NCBI RefSeq assembly: GCF_000955955.1 | Contig: NZ_JYJG01000257.1 | Coordinates: 1-5,136, forward strand | DNA from: Lentzea aerocolonigenes | GTDB taxonomy: Bacteria > Actinomycetota > Actinomycetes > Mycobacteriales > Pseudonocardiaceae | DNA length: 5,136 nt | Direction of reading: 5' to 3' | Shown: one piece after another, positions 1-5,136 of the stretch | Layout: every line of letters starts with the position of its first letter | Position numbering within the stretch: the stretch's first letter is position 1 | Notes under the pieces: model-generated | What the model saw: only the letters and a program-made list of their open reading frames with translations | Database searches by the model: none | What the model was told of the DNA's origin: nothing | Translations under genes and position numbers: made by a program

Positions 1-47
1 GTGGTAGGCACCACGCGGCCCGGCCAGCGACGGGGATCGATCTGCAT
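1..47 (-). CDS. 5' end of an unidentified, probably DNA-damage-inducible gene (partial)
   Basis: Only the first 15 codons are inside the window, reading MQIDPRRWPGRVVPT, and the frame is still open at the edge. The start is supported by an AGGAGGT Shine-Dalgarno 8 bases upstream of the ATG, the strongest ribosome binding site in the window. A near-consensus LexA box and a PafBC-like promoter lie just upstream on the same strand, so I infer that the gene belongs to the DNA-damage response (repair, mutagenesis or nuclease functions are typical of such regulons). The peptide is too short to assign to a family and I do not recognise it. A second frame starting with ATG at position 90 is also open to the edge, but it has no ribosome binding site and starts inside the operator region, so I prefer position 47. 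Confidence 0.6.
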   Translation of the reverse strand, partial: MQIDPRRWPGRVVPT

Positions 48-55
48 CTTGACCT

Positions 56-62
56 ACCTCCT
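56..62 (-). promoter_or_regulatory. Shine-Dalgarno AGGAGGT for the left-edge gene
   Basis: The minus strand reads AGGAGGT, then 8 bases, then ATG at 47. It is a perfect match to the anti-Shine-Dalgarno sequence of 16S rRNA at good spacing. It decides the start of the truncated gene. The other gene starts in this window lack a comparable site. Confidence 0.75.
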
Positions 63-71
63 GCACCACAG

Positions 72-87
72 ACGAACACCTGTTCGA
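72..87. promoter_or_regulatory. LexA operator (SOS box)
   Basis: The plus strand reads ACGAACACCTGTTCGA. The actinobacterial (and Bacillus-type) LexA consensus is TCGAAC-N4-GTTCGA. Eleven of the twelve specified bases match, and the inner CGAAC/GTTCG arms are perfectly palindromic. The site lies 25 bases upstream of the ATG at 47 and 9 bases upstream of its Shine-Dalgarno. It covers the transcription start predicted from the -10 at 94-89, so bound LexA would block initiation. LexA self-cleavage after DNA damage would then release the gene. The adh gene upstream reads in the same direction but ends at 146, so the box most plausibly serves the left-edge gene. Confidence 0.8.
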
Positions 88-88
88 C

Positions 89-111
89 ATGGTGCCACGG
101 GGGTCTGACAA
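89..111 (-). promoter_or_regulatory. Candidate PafBC-type (RecA-NDp) DNA-damage promoter
   Basis: The minus strand reads TTGTCAGAC, then 8 bases, then CACCAT. The published mycobacterial motif for PafBC-dependent, LexA-independent damage promoters is TTGTCRGTG-N8-TANNNT. Seven of nine bases match in the first block, the 8-base spacing is exact, and the -10 matches at A and the final T (the first T is C). The 11-base gap between TTGTCA and the -10 is too short for a normal -35/-10 pair but is right for this promoter class. The predicted transcription start, near position 82, falls inside the SOS box, giving two-layer control as known for mycobacterial recA. Confidence 0.5.
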
Positions 112-145
112 AAACTGCACACCTGAGCCCTGACCAGGCAAAACG

Positions 146-1105
146 TCACGCCACGAGCACAGCCGCACCCGTCACGCGGCCCGCACGGAGGTCCGACAGC
201 GCCAGGTTCGCCTCCGAAAGCGCATACGGCCGCACAGCCACCTCCAACCGATGCGACGCGCAGAACGACAGGAACTCGGCGGCGTCGGCACGGGTGTTCG
301 CCGTGACCGACCGGACCTCCCGCTCCTGGAAGAGATGCCGCGAGTAGTTCAGAACCGGCACGTCGGACAGGTGGATCCCGGCGATCGCCAACGTCCCACC
401 CCGGTCCAACGCCTCCAAAGCGGCCGGCACCAGCGTGCCGACCGGCGCGAACAACACCGCGGAGTCCAGCAGAACCGGAGGCACGGCAGCAGATGCCGAA
501 GCCGCCCCCAACGACATCGCCAGCGAACGAGCAGCCTCGGACCGGGTCACGACGTGCACCTCGTACCCACGGGCCACCGCGACCTGCAATGCCAGATGAG
601 CCGACCCGCCGAACCCGTAGATCCCCAGCCGCCCGCCGTCGGGAACCGAAGCCCGCTTCAACGCCCGATAGCCGATGATTCCCGCGCACAGCAACGGCGC
701 CACCGCCTCAGCCGAATACCCGGCAGGCAGCCGCAATGCGTAGTCGGCCGGAACGACCGCATAAGACGCATATCCACCATCAGCGTCCCACCCGGTGTAG
801 AGCGACGACGGACAAAGATTCTCGGCGCCGCGCACACAAAACCGGCAAGCCCCACAGGTGTGCCGCAACCAGGCGATCCCGACCCGCTCACCGACGACGA
901 ACGAGCCGGCGGCGACCACGACCTCACCCACGACCTGATGCCCCGGCACGACCGACGGACGATGCACCGGCAGATCCCCGTCCACCACGTGCAGATCCGT
1001 CCGGCACACGCCACAAGCGAGCACCCGCACCAGCAACTCCCCCGGAGCGGGCGAAGGCACCGGCACGTCCACGAGCCGCAACGGCGTGGTCTGCCACGAA
1101 AGCAT
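146..1105 (-). CDS. Zinc-dependent alcohol dehydrogenase (MDR superfamily, AdhA/CAD2-like)
   Basis: A complete 319-residue cytosolic medium-chain dehydrogenase, predicted to interconvert alcohols and aldehydes with a nicotinamide cofactor. The N-terminal GroES-like domain carries the expected catalytic zinc ligands C34 (in CGVCRTDLH), H56 (in PGHQ) and C140 (in [12 protein letters not shown]). The structural zinc site has C84, C87, C90 and C98. The Rossmann domain starts near residue 158, with GFGGSAH at 164-170. The following strand ends HVVTRS, and the Thr-Arg could favour NADPH, which is inference. PGHQ instead of PGHE, and Ala in place of the last Gly of the nucleotide loop, are to my knowledge usual in this subfamily and not signs of damage. 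The length is slightly short because the N-terminal strand is trimmed. The start at 1105 has GGAG only 3 bases upstream, too close for good use. A -10-like TAACCT is placed for a near-leaderless transcript. The physiological substrate cannot be read from sequence. Confidence 0.93.
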   Translation of the reverse strand: MLSWQTTPLRLVDVPVPSPAPGELLVRVLACGVCRTDLHVVDGDLPVHRPSVVPGHQVVGEVVVAAGSFVVGERVGIAWLRHTCGACRFCVRGAENLCPSSLYTGWDADGGYASYAVVPADYALRLPAGYSAEAVAPLLCAGIIGYRALKRASVPDGGRLGIYGFGGSAHLALQVAVARGYEVHVVTRSEAARSLAMSLGAASASAAVPPVLLDSAVLFAPVGTLVPAALEALDRGGTLAIAGIHLSDVPVLNYSRHLFQEREVRSVTANTRADAAEFLSFCASHRLEVAVRPYALSEANLALSDLRAGRVTGAAVLVA

Positions 1106-1112
1106 GATCTCC

Positions 1113-1122
1113 AGGTTAGCCT
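1113..1122. promoter_or_regulatory. Palindromic bidirectional -10 element for adh and the VIT1-family gene
   Basis: The plus strand reads AGGTTAGCCT and the minus strand AGGCTAACCT, a palindrome broken only at one symmetric base pair. It contains TAGCCT on the plus strand (1117-1122) and TAACCT on the minus strand (1118-1113), both fitting TANNNT. Counting +1 as seven bases past the hexamer puts the plus start exactly on the A of ATG at 1129. It puts the minus start at 1106, one base from the ATG at 1105. Both genes would therefore make leaderless or near-leaderless mRNA, which is common in actinobacteria. No good -35 is visible on either side. The 23-bp gap between the two start codons leaves room for little else. 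Confidence 0.5.
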
Positions 1123-1128
1123 GCGAAA

Positions 1129-1830
1129 ATGACGCACGACGAGCCTCACGACGAGGTCACCGGCGACCGGATGAACTGGCTCCGCGCGGGTGTTCTGGGC
1201 GCGAACGACGGCATCGTCTCCACCGCCAGCCTCGTGGTGGGCGTCGCCGGCGCCACCACGGACCGAGCCCAGATCCTGGTCGCGGGCCTCGCCGGCCTCT
1301 TCGCGGGCGCGATGTCCATGGCCAGCGGCGAGTACGTCTCGGTCAGCAGCCAGCGCGACGCCGAACGCGCCCTGCTCGCCAAGGAACGCCGGGAGCTCCG
1401 TGAGATGCCGGACGAGGAACTGCAGGAGCTCGCGGAGATCTACGAGAACAAGGGACTCGACGCGGAAACCGCCGAGGAGGTCGCCAGACAGCTCACCAGG
1501 CACGACGCCCTGGCCGCTCATGCCGAGGCCGAGCTGCACATCGACCCGGACGAGCTCACGAACCCGTGGGGCGCCGCCATCGCGAGCTTCATCAGCTTCA
1601 CCATCGGCGCGCTCCTCCCCCTGGCCGCCATCGCGTTCACACCGGTCAGCCTCCGCGTCCCGGTCACCGTCGTCGTCGCGATCATCACCCTCGCCCTGAC
1701 CGGTTTCATCAGCGCGAAGCTCAGCGGCGCCGGGAAACGGCGGGCCGTCGTGCGCAACATCGCGGGTGGCCTGGTCGCCATGGGTGTCACCTACGCCATC
1801 GGCTCGCTCGTCGGCCAAAGCATCGGATAG
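1129..1830 (+). CDS. VIT1/CCC1-family Fe2+/Mn2+ transporter
   Basis: A 233-residue membrane protein of the vacuolar iron transporter family, which moves Fe2+ or Mn2+ out of the cytosol, usually by proton exchange. Predicted transmembrane segments are about 17-41, 47-75, 147-170, 176-198 and 206-230, the five-helix plan of the family. Signature motifs are GANDGIV (24-30, with the conserved Asp27) and [17 protein letters not shown] (59-75, with the Met pair and Glu68 of the ion path). The cytosolic insert (about 76-144) is rich in Glu, as in the metal-binding helical hairpin of plant VIT1. [18 protein letters not shown] (148-165) is the typical third helix. The chosen start has no Shine-Dalgarno but sits 6 bases after TAGCCT, fitting a leaderless mRNA. 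An internal ATG at 1171 would remove only a polar tail and has no ribosome site. It is divergent from adh and possibly first in an operon with the genes to 5118. Whether iron or manganese is carried is unknown. Confidence 0.93.
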   Translation: MTHDEPHDEVTGDRMNWLRAGVLGANDGIVSTASLVVGVAGATTDRAQILVAGLAGLFAGAMSMASGEYVSVSSQRDAERALLAKERRELREMPDEELQELAEIYENKGLDAETAEEVARQLTRHDALAAHAEAELHIDPDELTNPWGAAIASFISFTIGALLPLAAIAFTPVSLRVPVTVVVAIITLALTGFISAKLSGAGKRRAVVRNIAGGLVAMGVTYAIGSLVGQSIG

Positions 1831-1842
1831 CGCCGAACTGGG

Positions 1843-1848
1843 TATTGC
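1843..1848 (+). promoter_or_regulatory. Possible leaderless -10 for the acidic-protein gene
   Basis: TATTGC occupies exactly -12 to -7 if transcription starts on the A of the ATG at 1855. T and A at the two most important positions match TANNNT, but the last base is C. The 24-bp gap after the transporter stop has no Shine-Dalgarno, so either leaderless initiation here or read-through with weak initiation is needed. No -35 was identified. A short AT-containing motif like this can arise by chance. Confidence 0.25.
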
Positions 1849-1854
1849 CACGGC

Positions 1855-2097
1855 ATGAGCGAAGACCGTGGTGCGTACGTGTCCGAGGACAGCGACGACT
1901 TCGAGGCCCTCGACGAGGACAACATCAAGCACGACCCGTTGGAGACCGAGCCGGAAGAGGGCTGGGCCGAGTCCGACAAGTACGGGATGACCGAGTACGA
2001 GCAGGCCCACCCGCGCCCGCTCGACGAACGACTCGCAGAAGAACGTCCTGAAGAACGTCCTGAGGAACGCGGCGAGGACGACGAGACGGGTGCATGA
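1855..2097 (+). CDS. Small, highly acidic DUF5709-like protein
   Basis: An 80-residue soluble protein of unknown function. Thirty-one of 80 residues are Asp or Glu and only 8 are Lys or Arg. It has no Cys, no signal peptide and no membrane segment, and is probably largely disordered. The core at 23-63 (DPLE...EEGW...YGMTEYEQ...LDERLAEE) resembles, from memory, the actinobacterial DUF5709 pattern (DPLDEGY, a GMT/GTT-EEQ stretch, then LDxRLAxExP). Trp37 and Tyr43 would be the few ordered anchors. The C-terminus carries three EER units from a 12-bp repeat. No Shine-Dalgarno precedes the ATG. The gene lies 24 bp after the transporter and 7 bp before the preferred HAD start. An acidic metal-buffering role beside an iron transporter is only a speculation. 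Confidence 0.8.
   Translation: MSEDRGAYVSEDSDDFEALDEDNIKHDPLETEPEEGWAESDKYGMTEYEQAHPRPLDERLAEERPEERPEERGEDDETGA
2038..2073 (+). repeat. 12-bp in-frame tandem repeat, three units
   Basis: Units one (2038-2049) and two (2050-2061) are the identical sequence GAAGAACGTCCT. Unit three (2062-2073) is GAGGAACGCGGC, diverged at four bases. Together they encode EERP-EERP-EERG (residues 62-73) in the acidic protein. Exact DNA identity of two adjacent units points to a recent slippage duplication rather than only a coding preference. Confidence 0.85.
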
Positions 2098-2104
2098 TCG
2101 AAGC

Positions 2105-2782
2105 ATGAGCCTCGGCATCCCGGAGCAGATCACGGCGTTGCTGTTCGACCTCGACGGCGTGCTCACGAGCACGGCGGTGTTGCACCGCAAGGCGTGGAAG
2201 CAGACGTTCGAGAGCATGGGCCAGCCGTTCAGCGAGCAGGACTACCTCGCCTACGTCGACGGCAAGCCCCGCTACGACGGCGTCCGCAGCTTCCTCGCCT
2301 CCCGCGGCCTCACCCCGCCGGAGGACGAGATCCGCCGCATCGGCGACCAGAAGAACGACCTGGTCAACCAGATCATCGACGAGGAGGGCATCACGCCCTA
2401 CCCCGCGTCCGTCCGCTACCTCCAAGAAGCCCGCAAAGCAGGCATCCCCATCGGCGTCGTCACGTCATCGGCCAACGCCATGCGGGTGCTGCGCGCGGGC
2501 GACCTTCTGGACTACGTCGACGCACTGGTGGACGGCAACGTCATCACCGCGTCGAACCTCCAGGGCAAACCGGCGCCCGACTCGTTCCTCGAAGGCGCCA
2601 GAAGGCTCAAGACGGCACCGGAGCACGCGGCGGTGTTCGAAGACGCGCTGGCGGGCGTGAAAGCGGGCCACGACGGCGGTTTCGGCTTCGTCGTGGGCGT
2701 CGACCGTGGCCACCAAAGGGAAGCCCTCAAGACCAACGGCGCCGACCAGGTCGTCGACGAGCTCGACGAGCTCCTGTCATGA
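2105..2782 (+). CDS. Beta-phosphoglucomutase-family HAD enzyme
   Basis: A 225-residue cytosolic haloacid dehalogenase-superfamily protein, predicted to convert beta-glucose 1-phosphate to glucose 6-phosphate. Motif I is FDLDGVLTST, with nucleophile Asp15 and acid/base Asp17. The helical cap (about 22-95) holds the beta-PGM-type His27 in LHRKAW and the substrate loop DGKPRYDGVRSF (52-63). Motif II is VVTSSAN (Thr120-Ser121). Motif III is Lys155 in GKPAPDSF. Motif IV is the acidic pair Glu179-Asp180 in FEDALAGV. Length is normal for the family. I chose ATG 2105 because MSLGIPEQITALLFDLDGV fits the family N-terminus. A GTG at 2090 in the same frame adds five residues and overlaps the preceding gene; neither start has a clear Shine-Dalgarno. 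The ATGA overlap with the GH65 gene indicates translational coupling and a joint pathway. A generic sugar-phosphatase activity is the main alternative. Confidence 0.92.
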   Translation: MSLGIPEQITALLFDLDGVLTSTAVLHRKAWKQTFESMGQPFSEQDYLAYVDGKPRYDGVRSFLASRGLTPPEDEIRRIGDQKNDLVNQIIDEEGITPYPASVRYLQEARKAGIPIGVVTSSANAMRVLRAGDLLDYVDALVDGNVITASNLQGKPAPDSFLEGARRLKTAPEHAAVFEDALAGVKAGHDGGFGFVVGVDRGHQREALKTNGADQVVDELDELLS

Positions 2783-5118
2783 GCTACACGATCGAACCGT
2801 GGGCGCTGCGCTGGCAGGGCCTCGCCGTGGACCAGCTGCACCGCACCGAGTCCACGTTCGCGCTGGCCAACGGCCACATCGGGTTCCGCGGCACGCTCGA
2901 CGAGGGCGAACCGAGAGGCCTGCCGGGCACCTACCTCAACGGCTTCTACGAGGAACACCAGCTGCCGTACGGGGAAGCGGGCTACGGCTATCCCGAGGCA
3001 GGCCAGACCGTCGTGAACGTGACCGACGGCAAGATCATCCGGTTGCTGGTCGAGGACGAGCCGCTGGACATGCGCTACGGCAACGCGATCGAACACGAAC
3101 GCGTCCTCGACTTCCGCTCCGGCACGCTCCGCCGCCGCACGGTCTGGGAGTCACCGACGGGCCGCCGTGTGATCGTGCGCAGCGAACGGCTCGTGTCGTT
3201 CACACAGCGCGCGGTCGCCGCCATCCGGTACGAGGTCGAGCCGATGGACGACGTGCAGCTCGTCGTCCAGTCCGACCTGCTCGCGAACGAGCCGACCATC
3301 CACCGCACCAACGATCCCCGCGTCGCCGCCGCGCTCGACGCCCCGCTGGTCAACGACTTCACGATGGCCGAGAAGATGCGGGCCGTGCTGTGCCACCACA
3401 CCAAGGTGTCCGGTCTGCGCATGGCCGCCGCGATGGACCACGAGATCGAGATCGGTGACGGCCAGGAAAGTGGATACAGCGATCCCAGGACGGACATCCA
3501 CGCCGAACCCGATCTCGCCCGGTTCACGGCCGCGGTCGACGTCAAGGCGGGCAGCTGCCTCAAGCTCACCAAGTACCTCGGCTACGGCTGGTCGGGAAAG
3601 CGTTCCACCCCAGCACTCCGAGCTCAGGTCGAGGCCGCGCTCGCCGGCGCCTGCCAGACCGGCTGGGACGGGCTGCTGGCCGAGCAACGAGCGTTCCTGG
3701 ACGACTTCTGGCAGGTCGCCGACATCGAGATCGAGGGCGACGACGAGCTGCAGCAGGCGATCCGGTTCGCGTTGTTCCACATCCTGCAGGCCGGTGCCCG
3801 CGGGGAGTCCCGTGCCATTCCGGGCAAAGGCCTCACCGGACCGGGCTACGACGGCCACGCGTTCTGGGACACGGAGATGTTCGTGCTCCCGGTCCTCACC
3901 TACACGGTGCCGGACGCGGCGCGTGACGCGCTGCGGTGGCGTCACTCCACTTTGGACAAGGCTCGTGACCGCGCGAAGGTGCTGGGGCTCAAGGGAGCCG
4001 CGTTCCCGTGGCGTTCGATCAACGGCGCCGAGTGCAGTGCGTACTGGCCCGCGGGCACGGCCGCGTTCCACGTCTCGGGAGACGTCGCCTACGCCACGCA
4101 GCAGTACCTCAACGCAACGAACGACGAGGACTTCGAACGCGACCAGGCCACCGAAATCCTCGCGGAGACCGCGAGGTTGTGGATGTCGCTCGGCCACCAC
4201 GACCGGCACGACGGGTTCCGCATCGACGGCGTGACCGGGCCGGACGAGTACTCGGCGATCGTCGACAACAACGTCTACACCAACCTGATCGCCCAGCAGA
4301 ACCTGCGTTCCGCCGCTCAGGCCGCGGAGCGCCACCCGGACAAGGCCCAAGCGTCACCGGAGGAGATCGCCGCGTGGCGCACGGCAGCCGACGCGATGGC
4401 GGTTCCGTACGACGAGATGCTGCAGGTGCACTCGCAGGCGGACAACTTCACCAAACACGCGGAGTGGGACTTCGAGCAGACTCCGCCGGAGAAGTACCCG
4501 CTGCTGCTGCACTTCCCGTACTTCGACCTGTATCGCCGTCAGGTCATCAAACAGGCGGACCTCGTGCTCGCGATGCACGTCCGCGGAGACGTGTTCACGC
4601 CTGAGGAGAAGGCCCGCAACTTCGCCTACTACGAGGCACGAACCGTGCGCGACTCGTCGTTGTCGGCGGGCACGCAGGCCGTCCTGGCCGCAGAGGTCGG
4701 CCACCCGGGCCTGGCGTTCGACTACCTCCTCGAAGCCGCCTACACCGACCTCCACGACCTGCACGACAACGTCAACAACGGCCTGCACATGGCTTCGCTG
4801 GCGGGTGCGTGGATGGCGTTGGTGGCCGGGTTCGGCGGCATGCGAGACCACGGCGGCGAACTGACGTTCGCCCCGCGGGTGCCCGAGACGCTGACCCGGT
4901 TCTCGTTCCGGATGGCCTTCCAGGGCACCAGAATCGCGATCGACGTGTGCGAGACCGAGGCCACCTACCGGATCGTGGACGGCACCGAGTTCAGCACGAA
5001 GCACCACGGCGAGCCGATCACGATCACCGCGGACACCCCGGTGACCATGCCGATCCCGAAGGCTCCCGAACTCGAACGGCCGCCTGCACCGTTCGGCCGG
5101 GAGCCGCGCAGGCACTAG
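2779..5118 (+). CDS. Glycoside hydrolase family 65 protein (putative disaccharide phosphorylase)
   Basis: A full-length 779-residue cytosolic GH65 enzyme. The N-terminal beta-sandwich domain (about 1-270) includes FALANGHIGFRGTLDEGEP at 27-45. A linker precedes the (alpha/alpha)6 barrel, about 320-690. The barrel contains GYDGHAFWDTEMFVLP (356-371), KGAAFPWRS (405-413), ECSAYWPAGTAAFH (418-431) and GVTGPDEYSAIVDNNVYTN (484-502). Glu490 there is the expected general acid. KQ at 591-592 fits the phosphate/sugar-site motif of the family. A C-terminal beta domain follows (about 690-760), then a Pro-rich tail. GH65 phosphorylases cleave maltose, trehalose, kojibiose or nigerose with phosphate to yield beta-glucose 1-phosphate, the substrate of the overlapping upstream HAD gene. 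One oddity is Arg624 in TVRDSSLS, where characterised phosphorylases have, as I recall, His before DSSLS. The mycobacterial Rv3401-type proteins seem to share the Arg. Substrate, and even phosphorolysis versus hydrolysis, remain open. The start is set by the ATGA overlap. Confidence 0.93.
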   Translation: MSYTIEPWALRWQGLAVDQLHRTESTFALANGHIGFRGTLDEGEPRGLPGTYLNGFYEEHQLPYGEAGYGYPEAGQTVVNVTDGKIIRLLVEDEPLDMRYGNAIEHERVLDFRSGTLRRRTVWESPTGRRVIVRSERLVSFTQRAVAAIRYEVEPMDDVQLVVQSDLLANEPTIHRTNDPRVAAALDAPLVNDFTMAEKMRAVLCHHTKVSGLRMAAAMDHEIEIGDGQESGYSDPRTDIHAEPDLARFTAAVDVKAGSCLKLTKYLGYGWSGKRSTPALRAQVEAALAGACQTGWDGLLAEQRAFLDDFWQVADIEIEGDDELQQAIRFALFHILQAGARGESRAIPGKGLTGPGYDGHAFWDTEMFVLPVLTYTVPDAARDALRWRHSTLDKARDRAKVLGLKGAAFPWRSINGAECSAYWPAGTAAFHVSGDVAYATQQYLNATNDEDFERDQATEILAETARLWMSLGHHDRHDGFRIDGVTGPDEYSAIVDNNVYTNLIAQQNLRSAAQAAERHPDKAQASPEEIAAWRTAADAMAVPYDEMLQVHSQADNFTKHAEWDFEQTPPEKYPLLLHFPYFDLYRRQVIKQADLVLAMHVRGDVFTPEEKARNFAYYEARTVRDSSLSAGTQAVLAAEVGHPGLAFDYLLEAAYTDLHDLHDNVNNGLHMASLAGAWMALVAGFGGMRDHGGELTFAPRVPETLTRFSFRMAFQGTRIAIDVCETEATYRIVDGTEFSTKHHGEPITITADTPVTMPIPKAPELERPPAPFGREPRRH

Positions 5119-5136
5119 TGTCCTGAGTCATTAATT
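5119..5136. other. AT-rich intergenic tail at the right edge
   Basis: The 18 bases after the GH65 stop, TGTCCTGAGTCATTAATT, include the only run in the window as AT-rich as ATTAATT. They are too few to call a promoter, terminator or repeat. The motif may continue past the edge. Confidence 0.3.

Noticed and set aside
122..138. Possible terminator hairpin after the dehydrogenase stop (CCTG...CAGG, with a T run near 114-110 on the minus strand)
   Set aside because: The stem is only about four base pairs and the T run lies well downstream, where it forms part of the PafBC-like TTTTTGTCAG block.
164..170. Residue changes in the dehydrogenase (PGHQ and GFGGSAH, with the gene bases lying within 146-1105) as signs of inactivation
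   Set aside because: The coordinates given here are residue numbers for GFGGSAH. All seven cysteine/histidine zinc ligands are present, and these variants are usual in the AdhA/CAD2-like subfamily as I know it.
251..1132. Plus-strand open frame of 293 codons opposite the dehydrogenase
   Set aside because: The translation is Arg/Pro/His-rich, and the minus strand encodes all zinc ligands of an alcohol dehydrogenase.
2090..2104. GTG at 2090 as the start of the HAD gene
   Set aside because: It adds MHDRS, which does not fit the family N-terminus, and has no well-spaced Shine-Dalgarno. ATG 2105 gives a typical start, but the choice is not certain.
658..2217. Long open frame of 519 codons on the minus strand
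   Set aside because: It runs antisense to the transporter and acidic-protein genes and out of frame through the dehydrogenase. Its translation is Arg/Asp/Gly-rich with no recognisable domain, typical of a high-GC shadow frame.
2759..2773. GAGCTC-GAC-GAGCTC palindromic repeat before the GH65 start
   Set aside because: It is explained by the codons for Glu-Leu-Asp-Glu-Leu at the end of the HAD protein. No operator function is supported.
3151..4350. Open frame of 399 codons antisense to the GH65 gene
   Set aside because: It has low-complexity Val/Arg/Gly composition and no motifs, and the sense strand carries conserved GH65 catalytic motifs over the same bases.
1..5136. Mobile elements, CRISPR arrays, tRNA or rRNA genes, attachment sites
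   Set aside because: No transposase or integrase motifs, no regularly spaced repeats, no cloverleaf or rRNA-like stretch and no long terminal repeats were seen on either strand.

Overview
This window is high-GC, gene-dense DNA with strong G/C preference at third codon positions. It reads as an actinobacterial chromosome. A Pseudonocardiales-type host (Lentzea/Saccharothrix/Amycolatopsis relatives) is my guess from protein style and cannot be proven here. Supporting signs are an actinobacterial LexA box, a PafBC-type promoter, apparently leaderless genes, a DUF5709-like acidic protein, and a GH65 protein resembling the mycobacterial Rv3401 type.

Layout from left to right. (1) Positions 1-47, minus strand: the first 15 codons of a gene cut off by the window edge, with a textbook Shine-Dalgarno. 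Upstream of it (56-111) lie a near-consensus SOS box and a PafBC-like promoter, so this unidentified gene is probably induced by DNA damage. (2) 146-1105, minus strand: a complete zinc-dependent alcohol dehydrogenase of the MDR superfamily. (3) 1106-1128: a 23-bp divergent intergenic region. An almost perfect palindrome, AGGTTAGCCT, supplies a -10 box on each strand, placing both predicted transcription starts at, or one base from, the two ATG codons. (4) 1129-1830, plus strand: a VIT1/CCC1-family iron/manganese transporter. (5) 1855-2097, plus: a very acidic 80-residue protein with a 12-bp tandem repeat. (6) 2105-2782, plus: a beta-phosphoglucomutase-family HAD enzyme. (7) 2779-5118, plus: a full-length 779-residue glycoside hydrolase family 65 protein. 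It overlaps the HAD gene by the four bases ATGA. An AT-rich 18-bp scrap ends the window.

The HAD and GH65 genes form a clear functional pair. GH65 phosphorylases split an alpha-linked glucose disaccharide (maltose, trehalose, kojibiose and similar) with phosphate to give beta-glucose 1-phosphate and a sugar. Beta-phosphoglucomutase converts beta-glucose 1-phosphate to glucose 6-phosphate. The transporter and acidic protein lie upstream on the same strand with gaps of 24 and 7 bp, so all four may be one transcript, although no shared function is evident.

I found no unmistakably new multi-gene system. The most unusual features are regulatory: the dual DNA-damage promoter at the left edge and the palindromic divergent leaderless promoter at 1105-1131. 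No RNA gene, CRISPR array, insertion sequence or convincing terminator was seen, and no stretch over 300 bases lacks a gene.
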